Shown piece after piece: positions 1-8,600 of a DNA stretch of 18,354 nt. The translations under genes and the position numbers were made by a program. This DNA comes from Bacteroidales bacterium UBA1628. Lineage in GTDB: Bacteria > Bacteroidota > Bacteroidia > Bacteroidales > UBA932. The DNA lies in contig DCMG01000051.1 in the NCBI GenBank assembly GCA_002321335.1, forward strand, positions 1-18,354. The letters run 5' to 3'. The notes beneath the pieces are model-generated. The model saw only the letters and a program-made list of their open reading frames with translations, did not search any database and was not told where the DNA came from. Each line of letters begins with the position of its first letter. Position 1 is the first letter of the stretch.

Positions 1-790
1 AAGTCGGCACATCCGGCCAAAGGATGTCCTTCCAGTAATGCTTGTTACCGAATATGTTGACGATGAAGAACGTGAACAGCGCCAGCACAAGCGTCACGGC
101 GATGTTTCCCGTAATGTTCGCCCCTCCAGGGAAGAACGGCACGATTCCCATCAGATTGTTTACGAATATGAAGAAGAACGCCGTCAGCAGGTAAGGCGAG
201 TATCTCTTGTAGTCCTCTCCCACGCAACTTTTGATGACATCATCCTCGATCATCGTCACAAGCATCTCCATAAGGCCGATCCCGCCTTTCGGGGCTTCCT
301 CACGGGCATCATGTTTCCTGTACCATCTGGCGGTTCCGAGCACGATGAACAGCAGCAGGGCGCAGTTGATCATCAGGCCGAACACGTTCTTGGTTATGGA
401 AAAGTCCCAAGGCCTTACCTCTGAGCCGTCTGCGTTGCATTCGACTATCTTGTTCTCGTACTTGCTGCCGGAGGGGGCGATGTGGAAACCTTCATATTCC
501 CCATGCGCCAAATGCTTGGAACTGAATATATGAAAGCCGTTCCCGGTCTTGCTTATGAGGATCACCGGCAGCGGGATGCTGACGTGGTGGCCGTTCACCG
601 TGGTGATGTGCCACTCGTAGGAGTCGCGGACATGGCCGTAGAGATATTCATCCATGTCGAAGGCACTAGAGGTTGGTGAGCTTTGTCGAACCACCGGCGC
701 TTCGACAAGCTCAGCGACCGGAGAAGAAGGCTCCGCGGCCAAAGACAACGGAAGCAAAAGGCAAATGAATATGTAAATCCACTTTCTCAT
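1..790 (-). CDS. atpB: ATP synthase Fo subunit a (partial; C-terminal part outside window)
   Basis: Subunit a of the Fo proton channel, an inner-membrane protein that carries the proton half-channels next to the c-ring. I translated it from the minus strand. The start ATG at 790-788 overlaps the atpC stop (TGATG), which implies translational coupling. About 263 codons are present and the frame runs off the left edge. It begins with a signal-like hydrophobic stretch (MRKWIYIFICLLLPLSLAAE), then a soluble region with conserved-looking DMDEYLYGHVRDSYEWH, then membrane helices around NVFGLMINCALLLFIVLG and TAFFFIFVNNLMGIVPFF. The extended N-terminus with a signal-like segment is usual for this subunit in Bacteroidetes. 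Oddity: residues about 25-34 (VAELVEAPVV) are encoded by a REP-like repeat inserted in frame. The catalytic Arg helix lies beyond the window. Confidence 0.96.
   Translation of the reverse strand, partial: MRKWIYIFICLLLPLSLAAEPSSPVAELVEAPVVRQSSPTSSAFDMDEYLYGHVRDSYEWHITTVNGHHVSIPLPVILISKTGNGFHIFSSKHLAHGEYEGFHIAPSGSKYENKIVECNADGSEVRPWDFSITKNVFGLMINCALLLFIVLGTARWYRKHDAREEAPKGGIGLMEMLVTMIEDDVIKSCVGEDYKRYSPYLLTAFFFIFVNNLMGIVPFFPGGANITGNIAVTLVLALFTFFIVNIFGNKHYWKDILWPDVPT
678..721. repeat. REP-like repeat copy 1, inside atpB
   Basis: The plus strand reads GCGCTTCGACAAGCTCAGCG (697-716), the same motif as at 10242, 16724 and 16760. Here it also forms an imperfect hairpin: GAGCTTTGTCGAA (678-690) pairs with TTCGACAAGCTC (701-712) with one bulged base. 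It is read in frame on the minus strand as part of atpB. Short repeats of this TTCGACARGCTCAGCG type are widespread interspersed elements in bacterial genomes. Confidence 0.75.
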
Positions 791-1047
791 CACAGTTCCA
801 CGCAAGCGACAACGTGATTGTCATTGATTTCCACAAAGCCAGAGGAAATGTCCACACTTTCAGTCTTCTCGCCGGTACGGAAAACCACACGTCCCCTCTC
901 CAGCGATGAAATCAACGCGGCATGGTTCTTCAGAACCTCGAAACGACCTTTCGTGCCGGGAAGTTCTACAGAATCCACCACCGCATGCACTAGCGTTCTT
1001 TCAGGGGAAATGACATCCAAAACCAACTCTGAAGTTTTCTCTGACAT
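790..1047 (-). CDS. atpC: ATP synthase F1 subunit epsilon (short form)
   Basis: Epsilon subunit of the F1 central stalk, linking the rotor to the catalytic head. The 85 residues cover only the N-terminal beta-sandwich domain: LVLDVISPERTLVHAVVDSV, then ELPGTKGRFEVLKNHAALIS, the family's typical GxxGxxxVLxxHxxLxs region. The C-terminal two-helix inhibitory domain of the 130-140 residue family members is absent. This is normal for Bacteroidetes and not a truncation, because the stop overlaps the next start. It lies 20 bp downstream of atpD in the same operon and overlaps the atpB start by one base. Confidence 0.96.
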   Translation of the reverse strand: MSEKTSELVLDVISPERTLVHAVVDSVELPGTKGRFEVLKNHAALISSLERGRVVFRTGEKTESVDISSGFVEINDNHVVACVEL

Positions 1048-1067
1048 ATTCTTACTTTAGTATATTC

Positions 1068-2591
1068 CTACTTCGCCTGAGCAAGGATAGCCTCGCCCTT
1101 CTTTATCGCGTCTTCCAAGGTTCCGACATTGAGGAACGCCTGCTCCGGCAGGTAGTCCACCTCTCCGTCAAGAATCCTGCGGAAGCCATCGATCGTGTCC
1201 TGAATGTCCACCATCACGCCAGGCACGCCCGTGAACTGTTCAGCCACAGCGAACGGCTGCGACAGGAACCTCTGCACACGGCGGGCACGGTTCACGGTCA
1301 GCTTATCCTCGTCCGAAAGCTCGTCCATACCGAGGATGGCGATGATGTCCTGAAGTTCCTTGTTCCTCTGAAGGATCTGCTTGACCCTCTGCGCAATGTC
1401 GTAATGATCCTGACCAACGATGTTCGGGTCAAGAATCCGGGAAGTGGACTCCAGCGGATCCACAGCCGGATATATTCCTAACTCAGTGATCTTTCTGCTG
1501 AGCACGGTGGTCGCGTCAAGGTGCGAGAAGGTGGTGGCAGGAGCAGGGTCGGTCAAGTCATCAGCCGGCACATAAACCGCCTGTACAGAAGTGATTGATC
1601 CGTTCTTAGTCGAAGTGATGCGCTCCTGCATCTGGCCCATCTCAGTGGCAAGCGTCGGCTGATAACCCACGGCTGAAGGCATTCGGCCCAGAAGGGCGGA
1701 AACCTCTGAACCTGCCTGGGTGAACCTGAATATGTTGTCGATGAAGAACAGGATGTCCCTCGGACCGTCTCCCCTGTCGCTGTCTCGGAATGACTCAGCG
1801 AGGGTCAGTCCGGAAAGAGCCACGGAAGAGCGGGCTCCCGGCGGTTCGTTCATCTGGCCGAACACCATCGCAACCTGAGACTTTTCAAGTTCCTTGCGAT
1901 CGACCTTGGAAAGATCCCAATGGCCTTCCTCCATCGACTTCACGAACTCGTCACCGTACTTGATGACACCGGACTCAATCATCTCACGAAGCAGGTCGTT
2001 ACCCTCTCTGGTACGCTCCCCCACTCCCGCAAAAATCGAGAATCCGTTATGTTTTTTGGCGATGTTATTAATCAACTCCTTGATAAGCACCGTCTTGCCC
2101 ACACCGGCTCCGCCGAAAAGGCCGATCTTTCCGCCTTTCAGATAAGGTTCAAGAAGGTCGATGACCTTGATTCCGGTGTAAAGAACCTCCTGCGAGGTTT
2201 TCAGATCCTCGAATTTCGGAGGCTCGCGATGAATAGGCAAGGTGGCAGTCTCATTCAGATTGCCGAGACCGTCGATGGAATCCCCGACAACGTTCATCAC
2301 ACGTCCTCTGATCTGCGCACCTGTAGGCATCGAAATCGGAGCGTGGGTGTTCACAGCCTTCATTCCGCGCCTAAGGCCGTCCGTAGAGTCCATAGCGACA
2401 CACCTTACAGTGTCTTCACCGATATGTTGCTGAACCTCAACGACCAAAGGCTTTTTACCATCACCCCGATCAACATCAAGAGCATCGTGAATGCGCGGAA
2501 GCTGCGCCTCTTCGTCAGTCACATCGAAATGGACATCCACCACAGGCCCGATGACCTGGGCAATGTACCCTATGTTTTCTTTTTCTGCCAT
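1068..2591 (-). CDS. atpD: ATP synthase F1 subunit beta
   Basis: Catalytic beta subunit of the F1 head, 507 residues, slightly longer than the usual 460-480. It shows the Walker A P-loop GGAGVGKT at residues 160-167, the catalytic glutamate in GERTREGNDL (E192), the ILFFIDNIFRFTQAG Walker B region, and the alpha/beta signature PAVDPLESTS. The C-terminal DELSEED-type loop is present as DELSDED. It is the first gene of the operon atpD-atpC-atpB, the order usual in Bacteroidetes, where beta and epsilon come before the Fo genes. The start ATG at 2591 is supported by the near-universal beta-strand opening (IGYIAQVIGPVVDVHF). The promoter at 2656-2686 leaves a leader of about 60 nt. Confidence 0.99.
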   Translation of the reverse strand: MAEKENIGYIAQVIGPVVDVHFDVTDEEAQLPRIHDALDVDRGDGKKPLVVEVQQHIGEDTVRCVAMDSTDGLRRGMKAVNTHAPISMPTGAQIRGRVMNVVGDSIDGLGNLNETATLPIHREPPKFEDLKTSQEVLYTGIKVIDLLEPYLKGGKIGLFGGAGVGKTVLIKELINNIAKKHNGFSIFAGVGERTREGNDLLREMIESGVIKYGDEFVKSMEEGHWDLSKVDRKELEKSQVAMVFGQMNEPPGARSSVALSGLTLAESFRDSDRGDGPRDILFFIDNIFRFTQAGSEVSALLGRMPSAVGYQPTLATEMGQMQERITSTKNGSITSVQAVYVPADDLTDPAPATTFSHLDATTVLSRKITELGIYPAVDPLESTSRILDPNIVGQDHYDIAQRVKQILQRNKELQDIIAILGMDELSDEDKLTVNRARRVQRFLSQPFAVAEQFTGVPGVMVDIQDTIDGFRRILDGEVDYLPEQAFLNVGTLEDAIKKGEAILAQAK

Positions 2592-2655
2592 TATTTGAAT
2601 ATGGTTGTTAACATACCGCTCACGCGGCGAAATCCAACTGCTGAAAAATCTAAGC

Positions 2656-2686
2656 CAAATTTACACAAATTCTCCCTAATGACAAA
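2656..2686 (-). promoter_or_regulatory. Bacteroidetes-type promoter of the atpDCB operon
   Basis: On the minus strand, TTTG (2686-2683), 19 nt, then TAAATTTG (2663-2656) match the Bacteroidetes sigma-ABfr consensus TTTG-N19-21-TAnnTTTG exactly. The -33 box is made from the last bases of the eno terminator's T-run. Confidence 0.75.
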
Positions 2687-2716
2687 AAAGCGGGCCGATT
2701 TTAACATCAGACCCGC
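2684..2716 (-). terminator. Intrinsic terminator of eno
   Basis: The minus-strand transcript forms GCGGGTC (2716-2710) pairing with GGCCCGC (2696-2690), a 7-bp stem with one G-U pair, followed by six T (2689-2684). It starts 46 nt after the eno stop codon. Confidence 0.7.
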
Positions 2717-2761
2717 CATTATTCAGACTTTTTGATATACCCGTCAGAGTATATTCATAAA

Positions 2762-4069
2762 TTATTTGAGCTTCTTGTAACCATACTGTGCGGTCTCGCC
2801 GAGTTCCATCTCGATCTTCATCAGACGGTTGTACTTGGCGATACGGTCTGTACGGCTGAGGGAACCAGTCTTGATCTGGCCGCTGTTGGTAGCGACAGCG
2901 ATGTCAGCAATCGTAGTGTCCTCGGTCTCGCCGGAACGGTGAGAGGTGACGGTGGTGTAGCCGTGACGGTGAGCCATCTCGATCGCGTCGAGAGTCTCGG
3001 TCAGGGAACCGATCTGGTTGACCTTGATGAGGATAGAGTTGCCGGCTCCCATCTTGATACCCTTCTCAAGGTACTTGGTGTTGGTAACGAAGAGGTCGTC
3101 ACCTACGAGCTGGCACTTGCCACCGATAGCAGCGGTGAGCTTAACCCAACCTTCCCAGTCTTCCTCGCTGAGGCCGTCCTCGATGGAGTCGATAGGGTAC
3201 TTGGTGATGAGTTCCTCAAGGTAAGCGATCTGCTCCTCGGTTGAGAGTTTCTTTCCCTCCGGATCCTTGGCAAGACCGGTCTTGAGCTGTTTGTAGTCGT
3301 AGAAGAACTTGTCTCCCTCTTTGAAGCAGAACTCGGAAGCGGCGCAGTCCATCGCGATGGTCACATCAGCGCCTGGCTTGTAGCCGGCCTTCTCAATGGC
3401 CTGCATGATGCAGTCGAGAGCGTCGTTGATGCCGTTAAGGGCAGGAGCGAAACCACCCTCGTCACCGACAGCGGTGGAAAGTCCGCGGCCTTTGAGAACC
3501 TTCTGGAGAGCGTGGAACACCTCAGCGCCCATTCTTACGCCCTCAGCGATGCTCTTGGCACCTACAGGACGGATCATGAACTCCTGGAAAGCGATAGGAG
3601 CGTCAGAGTGAGCTCCACCGTTGATGATGTTCATCATAGGAACAGGAAGAACATGGCCGTTGGTTCCGCCGATATAACGGTAAAGAGGAATGTCAAGATA
3701 GTTGGCGGCAGCATGAGCGACAGCGAGGGAAACACCAAGGATGGCGTTGGCGCCGAGGTTGCTCTTTGTGGCGGTGCCGTCAAGTTTGATCATGGCCTCA
3801 TCGATAGCCCTCTGCTCAAGGCAGGACATTCCGATGATCTCCGGAGCGATCTTCTCGTTGATGTTGGCGACAGCCTTGAGGACGCCCTTTCCGCCGTAGC
3901 GCTTAGGATCACCGTCACGAAGCTCAAGAGCCTCATTCTCACCGGTTGACGCACCGGATGGCACGGAAGCCACACCGATGATGCCGGACTCGAGTTCTAC
4001 TTCACACTCAATTGTAGGGTTTCCTCTTGAATCGAGGATTTCCCTGCCAGTAACACGTACAATTCTCAT
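2762..4069 (-). CDS. eno: Enolase (phosphopyruvate hydratase)
   Basis: Glycolytic enzyme converting 2-phosphoglycerate to phosphoenolpyruvate in the cytoplasm. The 435 residues are full length for the bacterial family. The N-terminal substrate loop SGASTGENEALELRDGD (38-54) is intact. The catalytic acid lies in GDEGG (E204). Mg ligands by family alignment are D241 (AMDCAASEF), E297 (SIEDGL) and D324 (GDDL). The catalytic base K349 lies in the signature ILIKVNQIGSLTET, and the SHRSGETED loop is at 376-384. It appears to be a single-gene unit: a terminator precedes it (4107-4139) and one follows it (2684-2716). Its promoter is not obvious. The best guess uses TTTG at 4109-4106 with a poor TAATATTA -7 box 18 nt on. 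Confidence 0.99.
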   Translation of the reverse strand: MRIVRVTGREILDSRGNPTIECEVELESGIIGVASVPSGASTGENEALELRDGDPKRYGGKGVLKAVANINEKIAPEIIGMSCLEQRAIDEAMIKLDGTATKSNLGANAILGVSLAVAHAAANYLDIPLYRYIGGTNGHVLPVPMMNIINGGAHSDAPIAFQEFMIRPVGAKSIAEGVRMGAEVFHALQKVLKGRGLSTAVGDEGGFAPALNGINDALDCIMQAIEKAGYKPGADVTIAMDCAASEFCFKEGDKFFYDYKQLKTGLAKDPEGKKLSTEEQIAYLEELITKYPIDSIEDGLSEEDWEGWVKLTAAIGGKCQLVGDDLFVTNTKYLEKGIKMGAGNSILIKVNQIGSLTETLDAIEMAHRHGYTTVTSHRSGETEDTTIADIAVATNSGQIKTGSLSRTDRIAKYNRLMKIEMELGETAQYGYKKLK

Positions 4070-4106
4070 AATAAAAATGTAATATTAACTAACTGATTTT
4101 ATTCTC

Positions 4107-4139
4107 AAAAAAAGGCCGGGGTTTGAAACCCAGCCTTTT
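4107..4139 (-). terminator. Intrinsic terminator of the OmpA-family gene
   Basis: On the minus strand AAAGGCTGGG pairs with CCCCGGCCTTT (one G-U pair) around a short TTTCAAA-like loop, followed by a run of seven T (4113-4107). It begins about 25 nt after the stop at 4164. Confidence 0.8.
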
Positions 4140-4163
4140 ATCTGTTCAATTATCACGCCACAA

Positions 4164-5237
4164 TTACTTGACGAGGCAGACAGCCACACGGTTCTCCTCC
4201 GGAGTCTCGAATGGGTTGACTGTGTCACCGAAGTACTCAGTGATGATTCTGTCCTTGTCGATGCCGGCGGCAACGATAGCCTCAGCGACAACCTCAGCCC
4301 TCTTCTCGGAGAGGAACTTGTTTCTCTTGGCGGTACCGGTGGCCTTGTCAGCGTAACCGGAAACACGAACCTTTGTGTCAGGATTAGCCTTGAGAGCCTC
4401 GACAACCTCGTCGATCTTGAGCTGCTCGCTCTCACGGATGTCCCACTTGTTGATGACGAAGAGGATGTTGCGTGAAAGTGACTCGAATGCAGGAACAACC
4501 TCTACCTTCTCCTCTACCACTGGTTCTGGTTCTGGTTCCGGCTTTACAACCGGTGCAGGTGCAGGAACAGGAACCGGAGCAGGAACCGGCTTAGCCTTAC
4601 CGAAGCTGAAGGTAAGACCGGCGACAGCCTTGATCTGGAAGTCAGCCTTTGAGCCCTTCTTTGAGTTGAAGTGGTCATCAAGGAAGCTGCAGTTTCCTTC
4701 GAGGTTGAGGGCGATCACGTCAGAGAGTCTGATGTTGAGACCGGCGCCAGTTCTGAAAGCAGGTGAAACCTTGCTGCCATCCCAAAGATAACCGTCAACG
4801 AACTTCTCAACAATCTTGGCGTCGTTGGCCTCGTCATTGTTGAAAGCATAGTTCACGCCCACACCACCGAAGATGTATGGGTTGAGGGTTCTGTCGAACT
4901 TATAGCCGGCGAAGATAGAAGCTACGTCAATCATGACATCGGCCGCACCCTCGATGTAGTTGAACTTATAGACAGTGGTAGGTCCGTTGACCGCACCCTT
5001 TGCCTGCCATCCGTTCACATTGAGTCTTGCCCCGAAAACCGGAGAGAACTGATAGCCGACTGAAACAGCCGCTGAAGGAGAGATAAGGTCAGAGAATGAA
5101 GCCTCACCGATAGTGTGGGCGGCTCCACCTTGAATCTGCATGAACCAATAAGGGTCAAAGTCCTTCGTCTGTGCGTTCGCTACGGACAGAGAAGCAACAA
5201 GCGCTGTGCTTGCAAGAATAGCGAAAATACGTTTCAT
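4164..5237 (-). CDS. OmpA-family outer-membrane beta-barrel protein with peptidoglycan-binding domain
   Basis: 357 residues. Signal peptide MKRIFAILASTALVASLSVA with probable cleavage after ANA (residue 22). Residues about 25-215 look like an eight-stranded-type barrel (repeated alternating strands such as ALRLNVNGWQ-like and GYKFDRTLNPYIFGGVGVNY). A proline-rich linker of PAPVPVP / KPEPEPEP repeats spans about 217-240. Residues about 250-357 form an OmpA-like domain with VSGYADKATG (D297) and NKFLSEKRAEVV (R313), the residues that bind diaminopimelate of peptidoglycan in this family. Likely role: tether between outer membrane and cell wall. It has its own promoter (5274-5304) and terminator, so it is monocistronic. 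The specific name within the OmpA family cannot be set from sequence. Confidence 0.93.
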   Translation of the reverse strand: MKRIFAILASTALVASLSVANAQTKDFDPYWFMQIQGGAAHTIGEASFSDLISPSAAVSVGYQFSPVFGARLNVNGWQAKGAVNGPTTVYKFNYIEGAADVMIDVASIFAGYKFDRTLNPYIFGGVGVNYAFNNDEANDAKIVEKFVDGYLWDGSKVSPAFRTGAGLNIRLSDVIALNLEGNCSFLDDHFNSKKGSKADFQIKAVAGLTFSFGKAKPVPAPVPVPAPAPVVKPEPEPEPVVEEKVEVVPAFESLSRNILFVINKWDIRESEQLKIDEVVEALKANPDTKVRVSGYADKATGTAKRNKFLSEKRAEVVAEAIVAAGIDKDRIITEYFGDTVNPFETPEENRVAVCLVK

Positions 5238-5273
5238 AATATTATTGAATATAAATTTGCATAATTAGCGATG

Positions 5274-5304
5274 CTAAATTACGACATTTTTTCCAATCTG
5301 CAAA
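5274..5304 (-). promoter_or_regulatory. Probable promoter of the OmpA-family gene
   Basis: On the minus strand, TTTG (5304-5301), 19 nt, then TAATTTAG (5281-5274), one mismatch from TAnnTTTG. This leaves a leader of about 35 nt before the ATG at 5237. Confidence 0.5.
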
Positions 5305-5588
5305 ATATATCAATTATTTAGGATTCAAATTACCCAGAGTAACCAAAACTATTTCAGCGTCGTAACAAATTCACTGAATCCAATATAGGAATATGATAAT
5401 GCTGACCAATGCAATGGATTCCGGTTCCAGAGCCGACATGAGAGTCTGGCAGTTTTCCCTACGGAAGCCTCCGAGACCAATGAGAAAGCCACTTGCCGTC
5501 CCATCCATGCGCCATCATTGCCGATGAATATTCTCGCCATAATGGCTTACAATTCGGCAAGCGGCTTTCACAGACAGTCATGCTGGCG
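5305..5588. other. Intergenic stretch with no convincing gene
   Basis: Between the OmpA promoter and the terminator of the large lipoprotein gene I see no gene. A 63-codon frame (5349-5540, minus) has no recognisable motif, signal or ribosome-binding context, and I left it out. No repeat shared with the rest of the window was found here. Confidence 0.5.
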
Positions 5589-5630
5589 AAAAACAGAAGA
5601 AAGGGAGTGAAGAAATCTTCACTCCCTTTC
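5589..5630 (-). terminator. Terminator of the left large lipoprotein gene
   Basis: A perfect inverted repeat: GAAAGGGAGTGAAGA (5599-5613) with its complement at 5616-5630, a 15-bp stem with almost no loop (in practice a 13-bp stem with a 6-nt loop). On the minus strand it is followed by a T-rich tail including TTTTT (5593-5589). It lies 30 nt after the stop codon at 5662. Confidence 0.8.
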
Positions 5631-5661
5631 CTTATTGTGTTACTGTTACTGTCGAACCAGA

Positions 5662-8600
5662 TTATTTCACAGAATTCTGTGGAATGACAGTAATTGTAAG
5701 AGTGTCAGCGAGAACGCCCCAACCATAGTTGATGGAAACCGGAACATAGATCTCGTAAGACTTGAGAACCGGACTCAGAACATTCTTGTACTTGAGCTTG
5801 TAGCCATCCTGCACGAGGGAAGCACCTGAAGGAAGCTTCTTGTCGGCGAGGTTGGTAGAAACCTTGGCTGTGTCAAATACGATGTCAGAGATAGGGCCGT
5901 AGAACTGCCAGTACTGACCGAGGTCGTAGTCGTAGTAATTGTACTTGTACTTGGTCCATGTCCAGCAACCTACAGTGTAGCCTTCCTCGATAGCGTCAGA
6001 GCTTGGGCCTGGCATAGGGTTGCACTCTCCAGGGATAACCTTAGCCTCAACCTCTACAGTTTCAGCTGGAACATACTTGATGTCAACGATGGTTCTGTAC
6101 TTGATGGTCGCCTTAGCCTCTTTCTCGACCACTGCAACTTCATAGGTCCTTCCATCAATGTCACCGTAGGTAGCAAGACCCTCACGAGTATTATCCGTCA
6201 AGTAAAGAGCGTCCTCTACCTGAGCCTTGGCACGAAGAATAGCCTCATTCTCTGAACGACCTGTTCCAACGAATACATCACCTTTGACAGACTCACCATC
6301 AGACGGGAATACAATCCAATCCTTGGTGTATGGATCTCTATAGCAAAGACCATAATCATTGGTAAAGAACTGTGTTAAGTCTGGAAATTCTTGAGCATAG
6401 TCATACCACTTAGCGACCTTATCGTTCTTGTAAAGCTGGATAGTAGCCTCATAGTACGTTTCACCAGTAGAAATCTCAGCCTCAGCGTCGCCATAAACTA
6501 CTTCAAACGTAGCAGGCTTAACAATCTTTGTGTACCCAGGGATGACAATTGGAGCGTGGCCTGAGCAGGTCTTCTTCCAGTAGTAGTCCTCAGCGGTCTT
6601 TGTGATCATACCTGCAGGAGCAACGATAACGCTGTCTCTCCAATCGGTAAGGAGACCCGGGATTCCTACATTAACCTCGTCACCATTATCAAGTGCATCG
6701 ATAACAGAAAGCGTCTGAGGGAGGTTAAGGGTTACAGGACGGATGAAGTTAACCGTGAATTCGTGGAGGACATAAACGTCACCGCTCTTTCCTACAGCGA
6801 ACCATTCAACTTTAGCCTGAAGTCCATTCTCACTGTTGAGTGCGGCCTTGACAGCCTCGTTGCTCTTGTCGAGAGAGATTGAAACCTCACCGTTGAGCTC
6901 GTCAAGTTTGACACCCTGAGTGGCACCTGTGTACTTAATGGACTTGCCGTTCTCAACAAGATAAGTGATTCTGAACGCAGGTGTCTCATTGCAAGGAAGA
7001 CCCTTGACAGAAAGCTCATACCACGGCTGCTCCTCGATAGGAGTGTTGAACCAGCAGTTCTTGCTGTCGTCAGTCTTGCTGGCAGGTGTGTTGACGTTGG
7101 CCTGAAGCTCGCCGTCCTTCCAGAAGATTTCCTTCTCAGAGTGAACTACAGTAATAGCAGGGAGCTTGAAGTTGACAGTGAACTTGAATGTGATTTCAGA
7201 AGGATACTGGTTGAAAGCATCAAGAGTGTTCTTCAATGTGAGGTAGCCCTCAATCACTGAACCTTGCTTATCCTTCAACTCGTTAACAACTCCAACTTCC
7301 TTGTGAGTGAAGTTCCAAACGACCTTCTTGGTGGCCTTTCCGTCTGAAGCGGTGCCATCCTTGAGCACAGGAGCCGTGATGGCGCTGGCCTTGCTGTTCT
7401 TGTTGACCCAAGCCTTGTCGAACTCGTACATATTCCAGAACTCAACGTGGTTGAGGTTGAGGGCACGGTAGATGGCGTCACGGAGGGTCTCCTCAGGGAT
7501 TTCCCTTGAAACGACAGCCTTGGCGTCGTCCTCGCAAAGGAGGGTCACATCAAGAACTTTGTCAGTGATGGTTGAGATCTCGTAGGTCTTGTCAACAGAG
7601 ATGACGAGCTTGATGAAGGCACGGGTTACAATGTTATCGCCGTGCATGAGGTCAACCCTAACGATAGGGGTGCGGCCGATGGCCTCCCTGTTGTGCTCAA
7701 CACCCTTGGCGGCCTTAACCTCGAAGGTACCATTCTCGGCGCTCGTGCACTCGATGACGGTGTTCTGGTCGGTCTTAGTCTCGGCGCTCTCAACTACATA
7801 AGGAGTCTGGGCTACAGAGAACCTGTAGGTGAAGCCGTACTTCTCAAGGTCAAGATTCGCGTGATCCTGAACATTCTCAAGACCAGGGGTCTCGATGTCA
7901 GTGGTGATGCAGGTGGCGACAAGTTTCTTGAGGTCGAACGGCTTGTCGTAAGGCATTGGGTAAACAGGGTTCTGCGCAGCGGCAGCCTTGAATGTCTTGG
8001 CGTACTCGTGGGCAGCCTTCTTGTCCTTGGCGTACTTCGCAAGGTTAGCCTTGTCGGATATGGCGAGGTCGGCGGCGCAGTAAGCGATCTCATTTACATG
8101 AGCGTACTCTGAGTAAACCTCAGGCTTCTGCTCGGCCTTGGCCTCGGCCTCGGTGAGACCCTTCTTGAGGACGGCCTTGAGGGCCACGATGTCAAGGTTC
8201 TTGTTGACGTTCTTGTCAGTGTTGATCTTCTCGTCCTTCTTGACAGAGAAAGTGACGTAACCTGTGGCGGCGTCATATTCAGGAGCGCCCACAATGCTTA
8301 CAGGAGCGGCAGGAGCCGTGGCTCTTGTGAACACGTAGTTCGCCTTGTCGCCCACGAATGAGAAGTCAGCGCAGTCTACACCGACGGTCCTAGGGTTCAG
8401 ACGGTACTGAGCCTTGGCCACAGCAGAGGAGAACTTGGCATACTTGTTAACCTCAACGCTGTTCTGGTCGTCATCGATCTTGTCCTTGGCAACCTCGTTC
8501 TCGTCGGCATCCTTGAGAGGATCGTAAGCGATGGTCTCGAAGAGGATGGCAGGAACGCCGTCGTAGTAGTACTCAGGAACGAAAACAATACCGGTCAGAC

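Noticed and set aside
1920..2735. 271-codon plus-strand frame opposite atpD
   Set aside because: It lies entirely antisense to a certain atpD gene and its protein has no recognisable motif; it arises from the GC-biased codon use of the real gene.
5252..5259. TAAATTTG on the plus strand, a perfect -7 box
   Set aside because: No TTTG at the right distance and no plus-strand gene downstream; it lies in the OmpA gene leader and is likely chance in AT-rich DNA.
5349..5540. 63-codon minus-strand frame between the OmpA gene and paralogue A
   Set aside because: GKTARLSC looks faintly like a P-loop but lacks the GxxxxGK pattern; no supporting promoter or domain.
7642..8112. 156-codon plus-strand frame opposite paralogue A
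   Set aside because: Antisense shadow with no start context or family resemblance.
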